DNA of 64,000 nt. Source: Streptomyces sp. SA15. Its GTDB lineage: Bacteria > Actinomycetota > Actinomycetes > Streptomycetales > Streptomycetaceae. The notes beneath the pieces are model-generated. The model made no database searches and was not told the DNA's origin. It saw only the letters and a program-made list of their open reading frames with translations. Location of the stretch: NCBI RefSeq assembly GCF_002291145.1, contig NZ_NTGE01000042.1, forward strand, positions 62,001 to 126,000, written 5' to 3'. The position numbers and the translations under genes are program-made. Of this stretch, positions 51,975 through 61,094 are shown piece after piece (within the stretch, counting starts at the first letter, position 1; every line of letters starts with the position of its first letter).

Positions 51975-52177
51975 GTCAAACCGGCGGCCCGATCACGGAG
52001 CCCGGACAGCGCAGAGGGCCGACATGTCTGGCCGCCGAGCCCAGGGCAAGAGCCGTGCGGAGGTGGGCGGGCGCGGTGCCGCGCTGCCGGTCCCGACGAC
52101 TTGCGGCGCCCTGGACCGTGGCCCGCATGCATCACCGGCGCCCCTGACAGCGCGGCCGGCCCCGGACGGCACGTAGC

Positions 52178-52298
52178 CAGACGGTCGGCCGTCTCCAGCA
52201 CGCGACGGCGGTCTCCGCGGAGAGGCCGTGCTCGTCCCTGCCGTTGAGCACGAAGCTCACAGTGGTCTGCGAGCCCCCGGCCTCTCGCGCCACATCCT
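52178..52298 (-). pseudogene. LacI helix-turn-helix remnant (inverted 5' fragment)
   Basis: Minus-strand frame KDVAREAGGSQTTVSFVLNG is a LacI helix-turn-helix; after ETA the frame shifts (RRVLETADRL would follow in another frame). It has no start codon of its own. The matching C-terminal part of a LacI protein begins at 52302 on the opposite strand. Confidence 0.65.
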
Positions 52299-52301
52299 TG
52301 C

Positions 52302-52545
52302 CCGGGCCGCCGTCGCGGAGTGGACGCAGGGCGCCACCCCAGTCACAGCAGTCGCCGCCCTCAACGATCTGACATCTCTCGCCGTCCTGGCCAGTTGCCG
52401 CATCCAGCACATCGCGATTCCGGACGACCTGGCGCTCATCGGCGTCGACGACCTCCCCATGAGCTCGCTCGCCGTACCGGCCCTCACCACCATCGGGATG
52501 GACCTCACTGCAGCAGCCGACAATCTCGCCTCAAGGGTCCTTTTC
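52302..52545 (+). pseudogene. LacI C-terminal remnant
   Basis: Plus-strand frame with the C-terminal effector-domain pattern of LacI proteins: VTAVAALNDLTSLAVLASC, IAIPDDLALIGVDDLPMSSL, AVPALTTIGMDLTAAADN. It lacks the DNA-binding part and the N-terminal subdomain. It continues to 52614 as an open frame without family likeness. Confidence 0.7.
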
Positions 52546-52935
52546 GATGGTCGGCGCTCCGCCCCCGAATGCGCCGAGTCGACCCGGCGCGGGCGACCTT
52601 CGCCGGGCACATAGCCGCTCCTGGTGAGCGGCCCGCGTTGCCGCGGCTGATCCTCTCCCTGGACATCTCGGATCCGGCCGGGGCGGCATTCCATCAGGGG
52701 ACGGGTCCTGGGCAGCTTGGACCGTGCGTGCCAGCAGTCAGACACGTTCGCGCGGCCGGACAGCGGCGATCATCGGCAGGCCAGGCGGCCGGTGCGGCTC
52801 GTTGACGATCACATCGTCCCACCACCCACGTGCGCCCTCATGTGGTGAAAGCCGGACCGTCCGACGATGGCAGCGTACGTCGTTGGAGGTGGTGCCTGCA
52901 GAGACGATCCGCGAGGTGCGCCCCTTCCCCGGGCT
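52546..52935. other. Intergenic region, nothing recognised
   Basis: About 390 bp between the LacI remnant and the TetR gene stop. It holds only short frames with no recognisable domain and no clear hairpin. Confidence 0.35.
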
Positions 52936-53628
52936 TTACCTCGGCGCCGCCGAGACCTGGTCCCTGGGCGAGCGCACAGCTGTGGAAGGAGGCTCGAATG
53001 TGCCCTGCCCCGAGCTGAGCCCGTCCAGCAGGAGGTCACCGAGCTCGGAGAAGGCGTCGCCGGCGGTCAGGCCGGTCCTCTCCAGGAGGACCCCCGACTG
53101 AACCGCGTCGATGGTGACCGCCACGACCTGGGCTGCGAAATGCCCGTTGAGCGCACGGAAAGCGCCGCTCTGCACGCCCTCCTCGATCAGCTCGTGGACC
53201 CGGCGCGCCGCTGCGGCGGAGTTCGTGCGGTAGATCTGCGCCGTCGGCTCGTAGCCCACCATGTCGTCGTAGAAGGCGTGGGAATGCCGGCGCATGGCCG
53301 TGCCGACGCCGGCGAGGTAGACCCGGATGCGCTGCCTGGGGTCTGGCTCGGCCTGGACCGCCCGTTCGATCTCGGCTGTCGCATCCCGGAAGAAGGCGCG
53401 GGTGACCGCCTGGACCAGCTGTTCCTTTGTGGAGGCGAGGCTGTACAGCGTCGCTTTGGAGCACCCCAGTCGCTGGGCGAGCTCATCCATGGTCACCGCG
53501 GTGAAGCCTTCGGTCAGGATGATCGCCTCGGCCTGGCGCAGCAGTTCGTCCCGCCGACGTGTGTCGACGACCCGTCTACGCGCCGTTCGGCGCGGGCGTC
53601 GGTCGCGCGAGTCAGGTTGGGCCGTCAC
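52936..53628 (-). CDS. TetR-family transcriptional regulator
   Basis: Repressor of 230 aa with a long basic N-tail (RDRRPRRTARRRVVDTRRRD). The helix-turn-helix is AIILTEGFTAVTMDELAQRL then GCSKATLYSLASTKEQLV, and residues ~90-205 form an AefR-like ligand domain. GTG 53628 is preferred: GGGAGA lies about 9 bp upstream and the longer frame lacks protein character. Likely binds the GTACC half-sites at 53707-53733 and may regulate itself and the quinone oxidoreductase gene upstream. Confidence 0.87.
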   Translation of the reverse strand: MTAQPDSRDRRPRRTARRRVVDTRRRDELLRQAEAIILTEGFTAVTMDELAQRLGCSKATLYSLASTKEQLVQAVTRAFFRDATAEIERAVQAEPDPRQRIRVYLAGVGTAMRRHSHAFYDDMVGYEPTAQIYRTNSAAAARRVHELIEEGVQSGAFRALNGHFAAQVVAVTIDAVQSGVLLERTGLTAGDAFSELGDLLLDGLSSGQGTFEPPSTAVRSPRDQVSAAPR

Positions 53629-53706
53629 CGCAGCAGTCTCCCATGAGTGTCTCCGCCGGAAGCGGCGGGTGGTCGTCCGGGCCGGAAGGCCGACCCCTCT
53701 CAAATG

Positions 53707-53733
53707 GGTACTAGCGTACCGCCTAACGTACCT
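53707..53733. promoter_or_regulatory. Candidate TetR operator
   Basis: GGTAC-TAGC-GTACC (53707-53720) is a 14-bp dyad, with a further GTACC-like half-site at about 53728. It lies 80-100 bp upstream of the TetR start in an otherwise gene-free 285-bp gap. Confidence 0.5.
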
Positions 53734-53913
53734 TCGGAGAGTGCCTCGGGTGCTGTTCAGAAGTGGAACTCGTAGGCGATGGCCGCAGCAGCAGCAGAAC
53801 ACACATTGCGGGCGGCCTCTCGGAGTCGTCAAGCACGCGAGCAGAAACTTCGTGGCTGGTCGACATCGAGTAGACGCGGTGATGCGGCGCGTGGCCATTG
53901 GGCAAAAGCGTCG

Positions 53914-54882
53914 TCAAGCACCGATCCGCAGCAGTGTCCGGCCGAGGGCTTTTCGCTCGTCCAGGTGCCGCAGCGCGGCTGACGCCTGTTCGAGCGGGAA
54001 GACGGCCGAGATGGGCGGGTTCAGCCGGCCGGATTTCAGCAGCGGCCAGAGTTCGCGCCACTGGGCGCGGGCGGCTTCCGGTTCCTGCCGCCAGTACTCG
54101 TCCATTCCGACTCCGAGCACGGAGGTGTTGGTCATCAACAGACGATTCACGCTGACCGTGGGGATGCCTCGGCCAGCGAACCCCAGGACAAGGAGGCGTC
54201 CCCCGCCGTGCCTCAGCGCACGAAGCGAGTCCAGGAAGCGATCCCCGCCGACGGGATCGACCACGAGATCAACCCCGCGGCCATCGGTGAAGGTTCTGAC
54301 CGCGTCGAGAAACCCGTCCACTCGCACGACCTCGTGTGCTCCCATGGACCGGGCCAGTTCGGCCTTCTCATCGGTGGACACGACCGCGATGACGTGCGCG
54401 CCGTATGCTGCGGCCAGCTGACAGGCCGCGCTGCCCACTCCGCCCGCGGCTCCGTGGACGAGGACGATTTCGCCAGGGCGGAGAGCACCCCGGTGGATGA
54501 GCGCGAAATGTGCGGTCAGGTAGTTCAGGGGCAGTGCCGCCCCACGGCGGGTGTCGACGTTGTCCGGGAGTGGGAAGACCATCGATGCGTCGACAGCGGC
54601 CGTCCGGGCGAAGCCACCGGTGACCGGCAGGGCAGCCACGCGGTCACCGGCACGGAATCCGCCACCGTCCGTGCGGACCGTTCCGGACACCTCCCAGCCG
54701 GGGGCGAACGGCAGTTCGGGACGCGTCTGGTACTCCCCGCGCGTCTGCAGGATGTCAGGGAAAACCACACCCGCCCATTCGACGTCGATGAGGACCTGGC
54801 CCTTTTGGGCCTCCGGCTCCGGAAGCTCCCGTACGACCAGGGCATCAGGACCCTCGAACGCGGTGACGAGTACACCCTGCAT
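53914..54882 (-). CDS. NADPH:quinone oxidoreductase-like MDR protein
   Basis: Medium-chain reductase of 322 aa without the catalytic zinc cysteines. N-terminal catalytic domain: DVEWAGVVFPDILQTRGEYQ, FAPGWEVSGTVRTDGGGFRA and GDRVAAL. Nucleotide-binding motif: VLVHGAAGGVGSAACQLAAA. C-terminal DERKALGRTLLRIGA. NADPH preference is inferred from the family. ATG 54882 follows GGGAGG. Together with the TetR gene downstream it resembles an electrophile- or quinone-response pair. Confidence 0.88.
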   Translation of the reverse strand: MQGVLVTAFEGPDALVVRELPEPEAQKGQVLIDVEWAGVVFPDILQTRGEYQTRPELPFAPGWEVSGTVRTDGGGFRAGDRVAALPVTGGFARTAAVDASMVFPLPDNVDTRRGAALPLNYLTAHFALIHRGALRPGEIVLVHGAAGGVGSAACQLAAAYGAHVIAVVSTDEKAELARSMGAHEVVRVDGFLDAVRTFTDGRGVDLVVDPVGGDRFLDSLRALRHGGGRLLVLGFAGRGIPTVSVNRLLMTNTSVLGVGMDEYWRQEPEAARAQWRELWPLLKSGRLNPPISAVFPLEQASAALRHLDERKALGRTLLRIGA

Positions 54883-55087
54883 GAGTACCTCCCAGCCGCA
54901 AGGACGACCTCGAGACCACTGTGTGCTTGCACAACCGCGAACCGGATCGGCTGTGTGACTGTTGTCCCGGCGAATCGGTCGATGTCAGTGCTCAGGGCGT
55001 TGTCACTACAGCCCTGTGAGCGTGGGTGGGCCGGGCGACGAGGGCCGACGCAGCGGCTGATCACCTGCTCGTCCGCCGGGTTCGCGG

Positions 55088-55846
55088 TTACCGGATGGAG
55101 GATCCGATGGAGATGCCGCCGTCCACGTCGAGGACGATGCCGGTGATGTAGCCGGCGGCTTCGCTGGCGAGGAAGGCGGCGGCTTCGGCGATGTCCTCGG
55201 GCGTGCCGGTGTGGCGCATGGGGATCTTGTTGGTGAGTTTGTCGCGTGCGGGGCCGTTCATGGAGGCGAGCATGGGGGTGTCGATGAGGCCGGGGGCGAT
55301 GGCGTTGGCGGTGATGCCGTGGCGGGCGCCCTCGAGCGCGAGGGTGCGGGTCATGCCGACGATGCCGGCCTTGGCGGCCACGTAGTTGGTCTGGCCGAAG
55401 TTCCCGCGCCAGGACATGGAGGAGAAGCTGACGATACGTCCGTAGCCCTGGCGTTTCATGGGGGCGAACGCGGCGCGGGCGCAGTGGAAGCCGCCGGTGA
55501 GGCTGACGTCGATGACCGCGTGCCAGTCGTCGTCGGTGATGTCCTCGACGCGGTTGTCGCGGATGATGCCGGCGTTGTTGACCAGCACGTCGAGGCGGCC
55601 GAGATCGGCGGTGACGCCGGTGATCCAGGCGTCGACCTGGGCGGAGTCGGTCACGTCCACCACGTCCGTACGGAGTTTCGCGTCGTGGGCGTTGGTGATG
55701 GTCTCGGCGGCGTAGGTGAGGGTTTGTGCGTTGACGTCGGCCAGTGCCACCGCGGCGCCCTCCGCTGCGAACCGGGTCGCCATGGCGAGGCCGAGGCCTT
55801 GTGCGGCGCCGGTGATGGCGACGACGCGTCCGTGGTAGCGATTCAC
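55088..55846 (-). CDS. SDR-family 3-oxoacyl-ACP/hydroxyacyl-CoA reductase (FabG-like)
   Basis: Short-chain dehydrogenase of 252 aa. Cofactor motif AITGAAQGLGLAM, NNAG in VLVNNAGIIRD, catalytic Ser in IVSFSSMSW, and Tyr/Lys in TNYVAAKAG, then ITANAIAPGLIDTPM. GTG 55846 overlaps the enoyl-CoA hydratase stop (GTGA). With a hydratase and an acyl-CoA synthetase directly upstream, it likely oxidises or reduces a beta-hydroxyacyl-CoA in a degradative pathway. Last gene of the leftward operon. Confidence 0.9.
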   Translation of the reverse strand: MNRYHGRVVAITGAAQGLGLAMATRFAAEGAAVALADVNAQTLTYAAETITNAHDAKLRTDVVDVTDSAQVDAWITGVTADLGRLDVLVNNAGIIRDNRVEDITDDDWHAVIDVSLTGGFHCARAAFAPMKRQGYGRIVSFSSMSWRGNFGQTNYVAAKAGIVGMTRTLALEGARHGITANAIAPGLIDTPMLASMNGPARDKLTNKIPMRHTGTPEDIAEAAAFLASEAAGYITGIVLDVDGGISIGSSIR

Positions 55847-56634
55847 TTGTCGTCCGCTTTCGTGGTGGTGTGGGGTGCGAGGAAGGCGCGCAGGGCGTCG
55901 GCCACGGAACTGGCCGACCAGTTGTCTGCGAAGGTGGCCAGTTCCTCGCGCAGGGCCTGCTCGGGGGCGATGCCGTCGATCCGGTGCAGCAGCGTTTTGA
56001 GCCGTTGCTGGGCGGGGCTGCTGCGGTCGGCCAGTTGATGGCAGATGCGGGTGGCGGTGGCGTCGAGGTCGGCCTCGGAAACGATCGCGCGGATCCAGCC
56101 GGTGTTCTCGAAGGCGGTCGCGGGCAGCAGTTCGCCGGTGAGCAGGAGCCAGCGCGACAGTCCGCGTCCGACCGCGCCGGGCAGCCGGACACTTGACCCC
56201 CCTGCCGGCACAAGACGCCGGTTGAGGTGGCCGTCGCCGATGAGCGTGGTGTCGGCGGCGACGACGACATCGCAGGCCAGCGCGAGTTCGAGGCCTCCCG
56301 CTATGGCGTGACCGTGCAGCACGGCGACCCATGGTTTCGGGCTGGCCGCGATGCGGCTGAAGCAGGCCGACACGTCGGCCAGGAAGTCGACCGGATTGTC
56401 GCCCCGCTCGTGCAGCTCCAGGAACTGGTGGAAATCCCCGCCGGCACAGAAGCTCGGTCCCCTGCCGGCCACGGCGATGACCGCTGTGCCGGGGTCGGCC
56501 TCGGCGCTGGTGATCTGCTTGTCCAGGGCTTCGATGAGGGTGATGTCGAGGGCGTTGCGCCGCTCGGGGCGGTTGAGCAGCAGCCACCGGACGGTGCCGC
56601 GTTGCTCTACGAGCAGAGGTTCCATGCCGGTCAC
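55843..56634 (-). CDS. Enoyl-CoA hydratase/isomerase
   Basis: Crotonase-fold enzyme of ~263 aa. Oxyanion-hole segments: RNALDITLIEALD, then GRGPSFCAGGDFHQF and HGHAIAGGLELALACDVVVA. The usual catalytic Glu of the first hydratase position (GGLELALACD region) is present; the second is not clear, so an isomerase or hydrolase activity is possible. GTG 56634 overlaps the acyl-CoA synthetase stop; ATG 56625 is the alternative start. It joins the SDR and acyl-CoA synthetase in a beta-oxidation-like set. Confidence 0.88.
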   Translation of the reverse strand: MTGMEPLLVEQRGTVRWLLLNRPERRNALDITLIEALDKQITSAEADPGTAVIAVAGRGPSFCAGGDFHQFLELHERGDNPVDFLADVSACFSRIAASPKPWVAVLHGHAIAGGLELALACDVVVAADTTLIGDGHLNRRLVPAGGSSVRLPGAVGRGLSRWLLLTGELLPATAFENTGWIRAIVSEADLDATATRICHQLADRSSPAQQRLKTLLHRIDGIAPEQALREELATFADNWSASSVADALRAFLAPHTTTKADDK

Positions 56635-58275
56635 TGTGCCTCTCGGCTGGAAAGTTCGGCGCGGCGGCGGTTGCGCAGCAGGTAGCGCTGGGTCTTGCCG
56701 CTGGGGGTCTTGGGCAGGGCGTCGATGAAGTGGATCGTGCGGGGGTAGGCGTGGGCGGCGTAGCGGGTCTTGATCAGCAGCTGGAGTTCGGTGGCCAGGT
56801 CCGGCGAGGCGTCGTGGCCGTCGCGCAGGACGACGTACGCCTCGATGACCTCGCCGCGGACGTCGTCGGGTGCGCCGATGACACTGCACTCGGCGACAGC
56901 GGGATGCTGGACCAGGACGCTCTCGATCTCGAACGGCCCGATCCGGTAGCCGGCCATGATGATGACGTCGTCGTCGCGGGAGGAGAAGAAGAAGTCGCCG
57001 TCGGCGTCGACGCGCCCGGCGTCGCCCGTGAGGTAATAGCGGCCGTCGGCGGTGAACTTGGCGTCGCTCTGCCCGGGGATCTGGTAGCCGCGGAACGTCA
57101 TCAGCGGGCTGGCGGCGACGTCGATCGCGACCCGGCCGAGCACGCCTGGTTCGGCGGGCTCGTCCTTCTCGTCGGCCAGGACGGTGACGCTCCAGCCGGG
57201 CACCGGCCGGCCCATCGATCCGGCCTTGAGCGGGCGGGCGAGTTCCAGATGGTGGTGGTTGGCCAAGGGCATGCCGACCTCGGTCTGGCCGAAGTGATCG
57301 TGCACGGCCAGGCCGAGCGTGGTGTCCGCCCATTCGTTGACCTCAGGCGTCAGGGGCTCGCCCGCGCTGGACAGCCGCTCCAGCCGCAGCCCCTGCGGCA
57401 CCGGCACCGGCGAGGAGCGCATTCCCCGGTACACCGTCGGGGCGGCAGTGAAGTCGGTGACCTTGCGGTCGACGAGGGTGCGCCAGGTCGTCTCCGGGGA
57501 GAACCCGCCGGACAGCAGCAGACTGGGGATACCGGCCGCCAGCGGAGCGACGATGCCTGAGTACAGCCCGTAGGCCCAGCCTGGATCGGCAGCGCACCAG
57601 TAACTGCTGTCCCGGGTGACACTCAGGCCGTACTCCAGGTACACCTGCCACCCGGTGATGTAGGAGACGGGATGGATGACTCCCTTGGGCTTGCCGGTGG
57701 TGCCGGAGGTGAACATATGCACCAGAGGCCCGTCCCCGCTCGTGGTGACGGCGGGCACCGGCTCCGGCGACGCGGCCGCGACGAGGTCGGCCAGCGACAC
57801 GTCACCGCGGGAGGCGCTGGTTCCGGTGACGACGACGCGGCGCTGAGGGTCGTCCGGCATGTCGGGGCCCGGGTCGAGTTTGTGGCGCTGGTCCGGGTCG
57901 ACGACCACGACATGCGCATCTGAGCCTTCCAGGCGCAGGGCGATGGCCTGGGGCGCGAACGCGGTGAACAGCGGGACGTAGACCGCACCGAGCCGCCAGA
58001 TCGCCACGATGACGGTCACCAGGTCGGTGCTCTTGCCCATCAGGGTCGCCACCCTGTCAACCCGGACCGACGCCGAGCCCCTGCAGCGCCCGCGCGCAGC
58101 GGTGCGATTCCGCAGCGAGATCTCCGAAGGACAGTGCGGATGCTCCACCGGCGCCGTTGACAACAGTGAACGCGACGTGCTCAGGGGCGTGCCGGTCGCA
58201 GAGCAGCCCGGCCACATTGAGGGAAGGAGCCGTGAAGGTCGCGGTGAGTTCGGTGACCCGGTCGGTGGCGCTCAC
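56631..58275 (-). pseudogene. AMP-binding acyl-CoA synthetase with a one-base frameshift
   Basis: Adenylate-forming ligase, ~547 codons if restored. The N-terminus (GTG 58275, MSATDRVTELTATFTAPSLN) ends at a stop after ARALQGLGVGPG. Removing one base near 58059-58060 joins it to DRVATLMGKSTDLVTVIVAI and the rest of the protein. The remainder is intact: ATP motif MFTSGTTGKPKGVIHP, YYLTGDAGRVDADGDFFFSS, and the catalytic Lys segment LPKTPSGKTQRYLLR. It could be a recent mutation or an assembly error. It resembles acetyl/propionyl or medium-chain acyl-CoA synthetases. Confidence 0.85.
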
Positions 58276-59585
58276 TGCTGGTCCTTGCGGTCGATGATGG
58301 GCAGGACCAGGCGGCTGGGGTGGTCCGGGCCGTGGTGGATGTGGTTGATCGCGGGGATCATCTGCTCCTCGCTCTCACGGGCGATGACGCCGCCGGTGTT
58401 GGTGTTGCGGTCGTAGCGGGGGAAGTTGCTGCTGGAGATGTCCACGCGGATGCGGTGACCGGGAAGGAACACGTTGGAGGTGGCGGTCATGTCGACGGTG
58501 ATCTCGTAGACCGTGCCGGGGTCCATCAGTTCTTCCGTGGCGAGGCCGCCTCGATAGCGGGTGCGCAGGATCCCGTCGCACAGGTTGATCGCTTTGCCGT
58601 CGGGGAAGACGTCGACGAGCTTGGCGGTGAAGTCGGTGTCCACCGCCGACGAGGAGACGAACAGGGTCAGGCTGACCGGACCGGTGACCTCGACGGGCTC
58701 CTCGAGCACGGGGCCGGCGAAGCACAGGACGTCCTCGCGGCCGGAGACGGTCCGCTGGTCGACCGGACCGCAGAACCCCGGGGTCGTCGGCATGGACGCC
58801 CCGCCGGCCGAGGGAACCGGGCGGCGCGGGTCGTAGAGGTAGGTGTCGTGCCCCGCGCCGGTCGGCGGCTCGGTCGTCAACAGCCCGTCACCGTCCGCTG
58901 TGTTGGCGTGACCGGCGCTCGTCAGGTGGAAGTCGGTCCACCTTGTGTCGGGCAGCGGCCACTCCTGCTCGTCGCGCCACTGGTCGATGCCCATCACGAA
59001 GATCTTCACGGGCGCCACGTCGTCCAGAGCGGTGGTGTCCCCCCGCAGCCAGCGGTCGAAGAACTTCAGCTGCAGGCCGCCGAGGTCCACCATCTGGGCA
59101 CTGGCCAGCGGGCCGAAGGAGCGGTCGCGGTAGACGCCGGTCGGGGAGGGGTTGTGATCCCACGGACCGACGATCAGTCGCTGTCCCTCGCGCGCCTGCA
59201 CGCTGCCTGCCTTCTGGCGGGCGGTGGTGTAGGTGCGCAAGGTCTGCCCGATGTAGAGGTCGTACCAGCCGCCGATGTTGAGCGCCGGGGCCGTGACGTT
59301 CTTGAGCTCGGGCGTGAGCTCCATGGCATCCCAGTACCCGTCGTGGGAGGGGTGGGCCATCCAGTCGTCCCACCACTTTCCGTACGCCGCCAGGACAGGA
59401 ACCTCGGCCGTCGGCAGCACATCGTTGAGAGGCTCGGGGAACAGCGCCGCCTGACCGAGCTGCTGCAGCTGAGACAAGGAGCCCTCGCCGGCCGCCAGGG
59501 ACCGCTGCGCGTGCACGGCGGCCTGGAGGATGCCGCCGGTGGGTGACGTATATGCCGTCGAGGGGTGACTCCACTCGACGGGCAC
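58272..59585 (-). pseudogene. CocE/NonD (X-Pro dipeptidyl-peptidase-like) hydrolase, 5'-truncated
   Basis: C-terminal ~435 residues of an S15-family alpha/beta hydrolase: NIGGWYDLYIGQTLRTYTTA, LIVGPWDHNPSPTGVYRDRS, LQLKFFDRWLRGDTTALDD and the jelly-roll part PGHRIRVDISSSNFPRYDRN. The N-terminal third with the nucleophile Ser motif (G-x-S-Y-x-G) is absent. Upstream the frame runs into dctA in the wrong frame. The lost 5' part and the direct abutment to dctA point to a deletion at ~59585. Its stop overlaps the synthetase start (GTGA), so the downstream operon structure is old. Confidence 0.8.
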
Positions 59586-59587
59586 GG

Positions 59588-60928
59588 CTACTTGTCGGCG
59601 CCGACCTTGGCGGTGTCCGACTCGGCCGGCGGCGGCGTGGTGGTGCGGGAGTGCAGGACCTTGCGGGCCTGTTCGGTGTCGAAGTCGTTCTCCCACTTGC
59701 CGATCACGATGGTGGCGACGGCGTTGCCGAGGACGTTGATGAAGACGCGGCCCTCGTTGAGGATGCGGTCGATGCCGACGATCAGGGAGAGGGCGGCGAG
59801 CGGGATGTGGCCGACCGCGGTGACGGTGCTGGCGAGGACGATGAACGCGCCGCCCGCAATCCCGGCGGTGCCCTTGCTGGTGAGCATCATGACACCGACC
59901 ATGATCAGCTGCTGCTGCCAGGACAGGTCGATGCCCATGGCCTGGGCCAGGAAGAGGGAGGCCATCGTGAGGTAGACCGCGGAGCCGTCCAGGTTGAAGG
60001 AGAACCCGGAGGGGATGACGATGCCGACCACGGGCCGGCCGATGCCGAGGATCTCCAGTTTGCGTACCAGCTGGGGCAGGACGGCCTCGCTGGAACAGGT
60101 GCTGAGGGCGACGAGCAGTTCGGCCTTGAGGAAGCGGATGAGGCCGAACAGGCTCAGGCGGCAGGCCCGCATGATGGCGCCGAGGACGACCAGGACGTAG
60201 ATGACGCAGGTCGCGGTGAACAGGATGATGAGGCAGCCGAGCTGTTTGAGGCTCTCGGCGCCGTAGGTGGCGACCACGGTGGCCAGGGCGCCGAAGGTGC
60301 CCAAGGGCGCGAGCCGCATCACCCAGCCCACGATGCGGAAGACGACGTCCGACAGCGCCTTGATGCCGCGGGTCAGCGGTGCCCCTTCTTCGCCGGCCAT
60401 GTTCAGGGCCACACCGAAGACGATCGAGACCATCAGCGCGGACAGGATCGCATCCCCGGTGATCGCGCCCAGCAGGGAGGCGGGGATGAGGGAGGAGATG
60501 AAGCCGGTGAAGGTGGCGTGCTCGGTGGCGGTCTTGGGCACGTCGTCGGCGTTCAGTGACGAGGGGTCGACGTGCAGGCCGGAGCCGGGCTGGAAGATGT
60601 TGGCGACGACCAGCCCGATCAGCATGGATGCCAGGGACAGCACCAGGAAGTAGCCGATCGCCTTCACACCGATCCGGCCCGCCTTGCGCAGGTTGTCCAT
60701 GGAGGCGATGCCGGTGGTGACCACGCAGAAGACGACCGGGATCACGATCATCTTGACCAGCGCGATGAACCAGTCGTTGAGCGGCTTCAGGTCCTCACCC
60801 AGCCCGGGCGCGAGGATGCCGACGGCGATGCCGAGGACGGCGGCCACTACTACCTGGAACCACAGCTCCCGTATGAGACGGCTCAGCCGGGACCGCTGCG
60901 GGCGGCCGGCGGTGGCGGTGCTTGTCAT
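59588..60928 (-). CDS. dctA: C4-dicarboxylate transporter (DctA/DAACS family)
   Basis: Secondary transporter of 446 aa importing dicarboxylates with cations, in the inner membrane. Family signatures: MIVIPVVFCVVTTGIASM, LSTCSSEAVLPQLVRKLE (the serine-rich re-entrant loop), GFSFNLDGSAVYLTMASLFL, and LTSKGTAGIAGGAFIVLAST, IDRILNEGRVFINVLGNAVA. Eight helices are expected. GGGAG precedes ATG 60928. With the tartrate-dehydratase-like enzyme gene just upstream, tartrate is a likely substrate. The C-terminal tail is charged and ends at the junction with the truncated CocE gene. Confidence 0.93.
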   Translation of the reverse strand: MTSTATAGRPQRSRLSRLIRELWFQVVVAAVLGIAVGILAPGLGEDLKPLNDWFIALVKMIVIPVVFCVVTTGIASMDNLRKAGRIGVKAIGYFLVLSLASMLIGLVVANIFQPGSGLHVDPSSLNADDVPKTATEHATFTGFISSLIPASLLGAITGDAILSALMVSIVFGVALNMAGEEGAPLTRGIKALSDVVFRIVGWVMRLAPLGTFGALATVVATYGAESLKQLGCLIILFTATCVIYVLVVLGAIMRACRLSLFGLIRFLKAELLVALSTCSSEAVLPQLVRKLEILGIGRPVVGIVIPSGFSFNLDGSAVYLTMASLFLAQAMGIDLSWQQQLIMVGVMMLTSKGTAGIAGGAFIVLASTVTAVGHIPLAALSLIVGIDRILNEGRVFINVLGNAVATIVIGKWENDFDTEQARKVLHSRTTTPPPAESDTAKVGADK

Positions 60929-61094
60929 CGTTGGTGCTCCCTTGCACGACGATCGTGTGTAGCCCTGTCCCGTGGGGGGTGCGGGGGACGCGACGCGGCT
61001 CGCGCGTCCCCGATCTCGGGTGTGGCGCCCGCATCCGACGGCGCGGGCCGACGGTGCCCGCCCGGTGGCGGGCGCGTCTGCGGTGGGGTGGCGG

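Noticed and set aside
58272-59696. Full 474-codon frame of the CocE-like gene
   Set aside because: Its first ~37 codons overlap the dctA end in another frame and are not protein-like; the true 5' part is missing.
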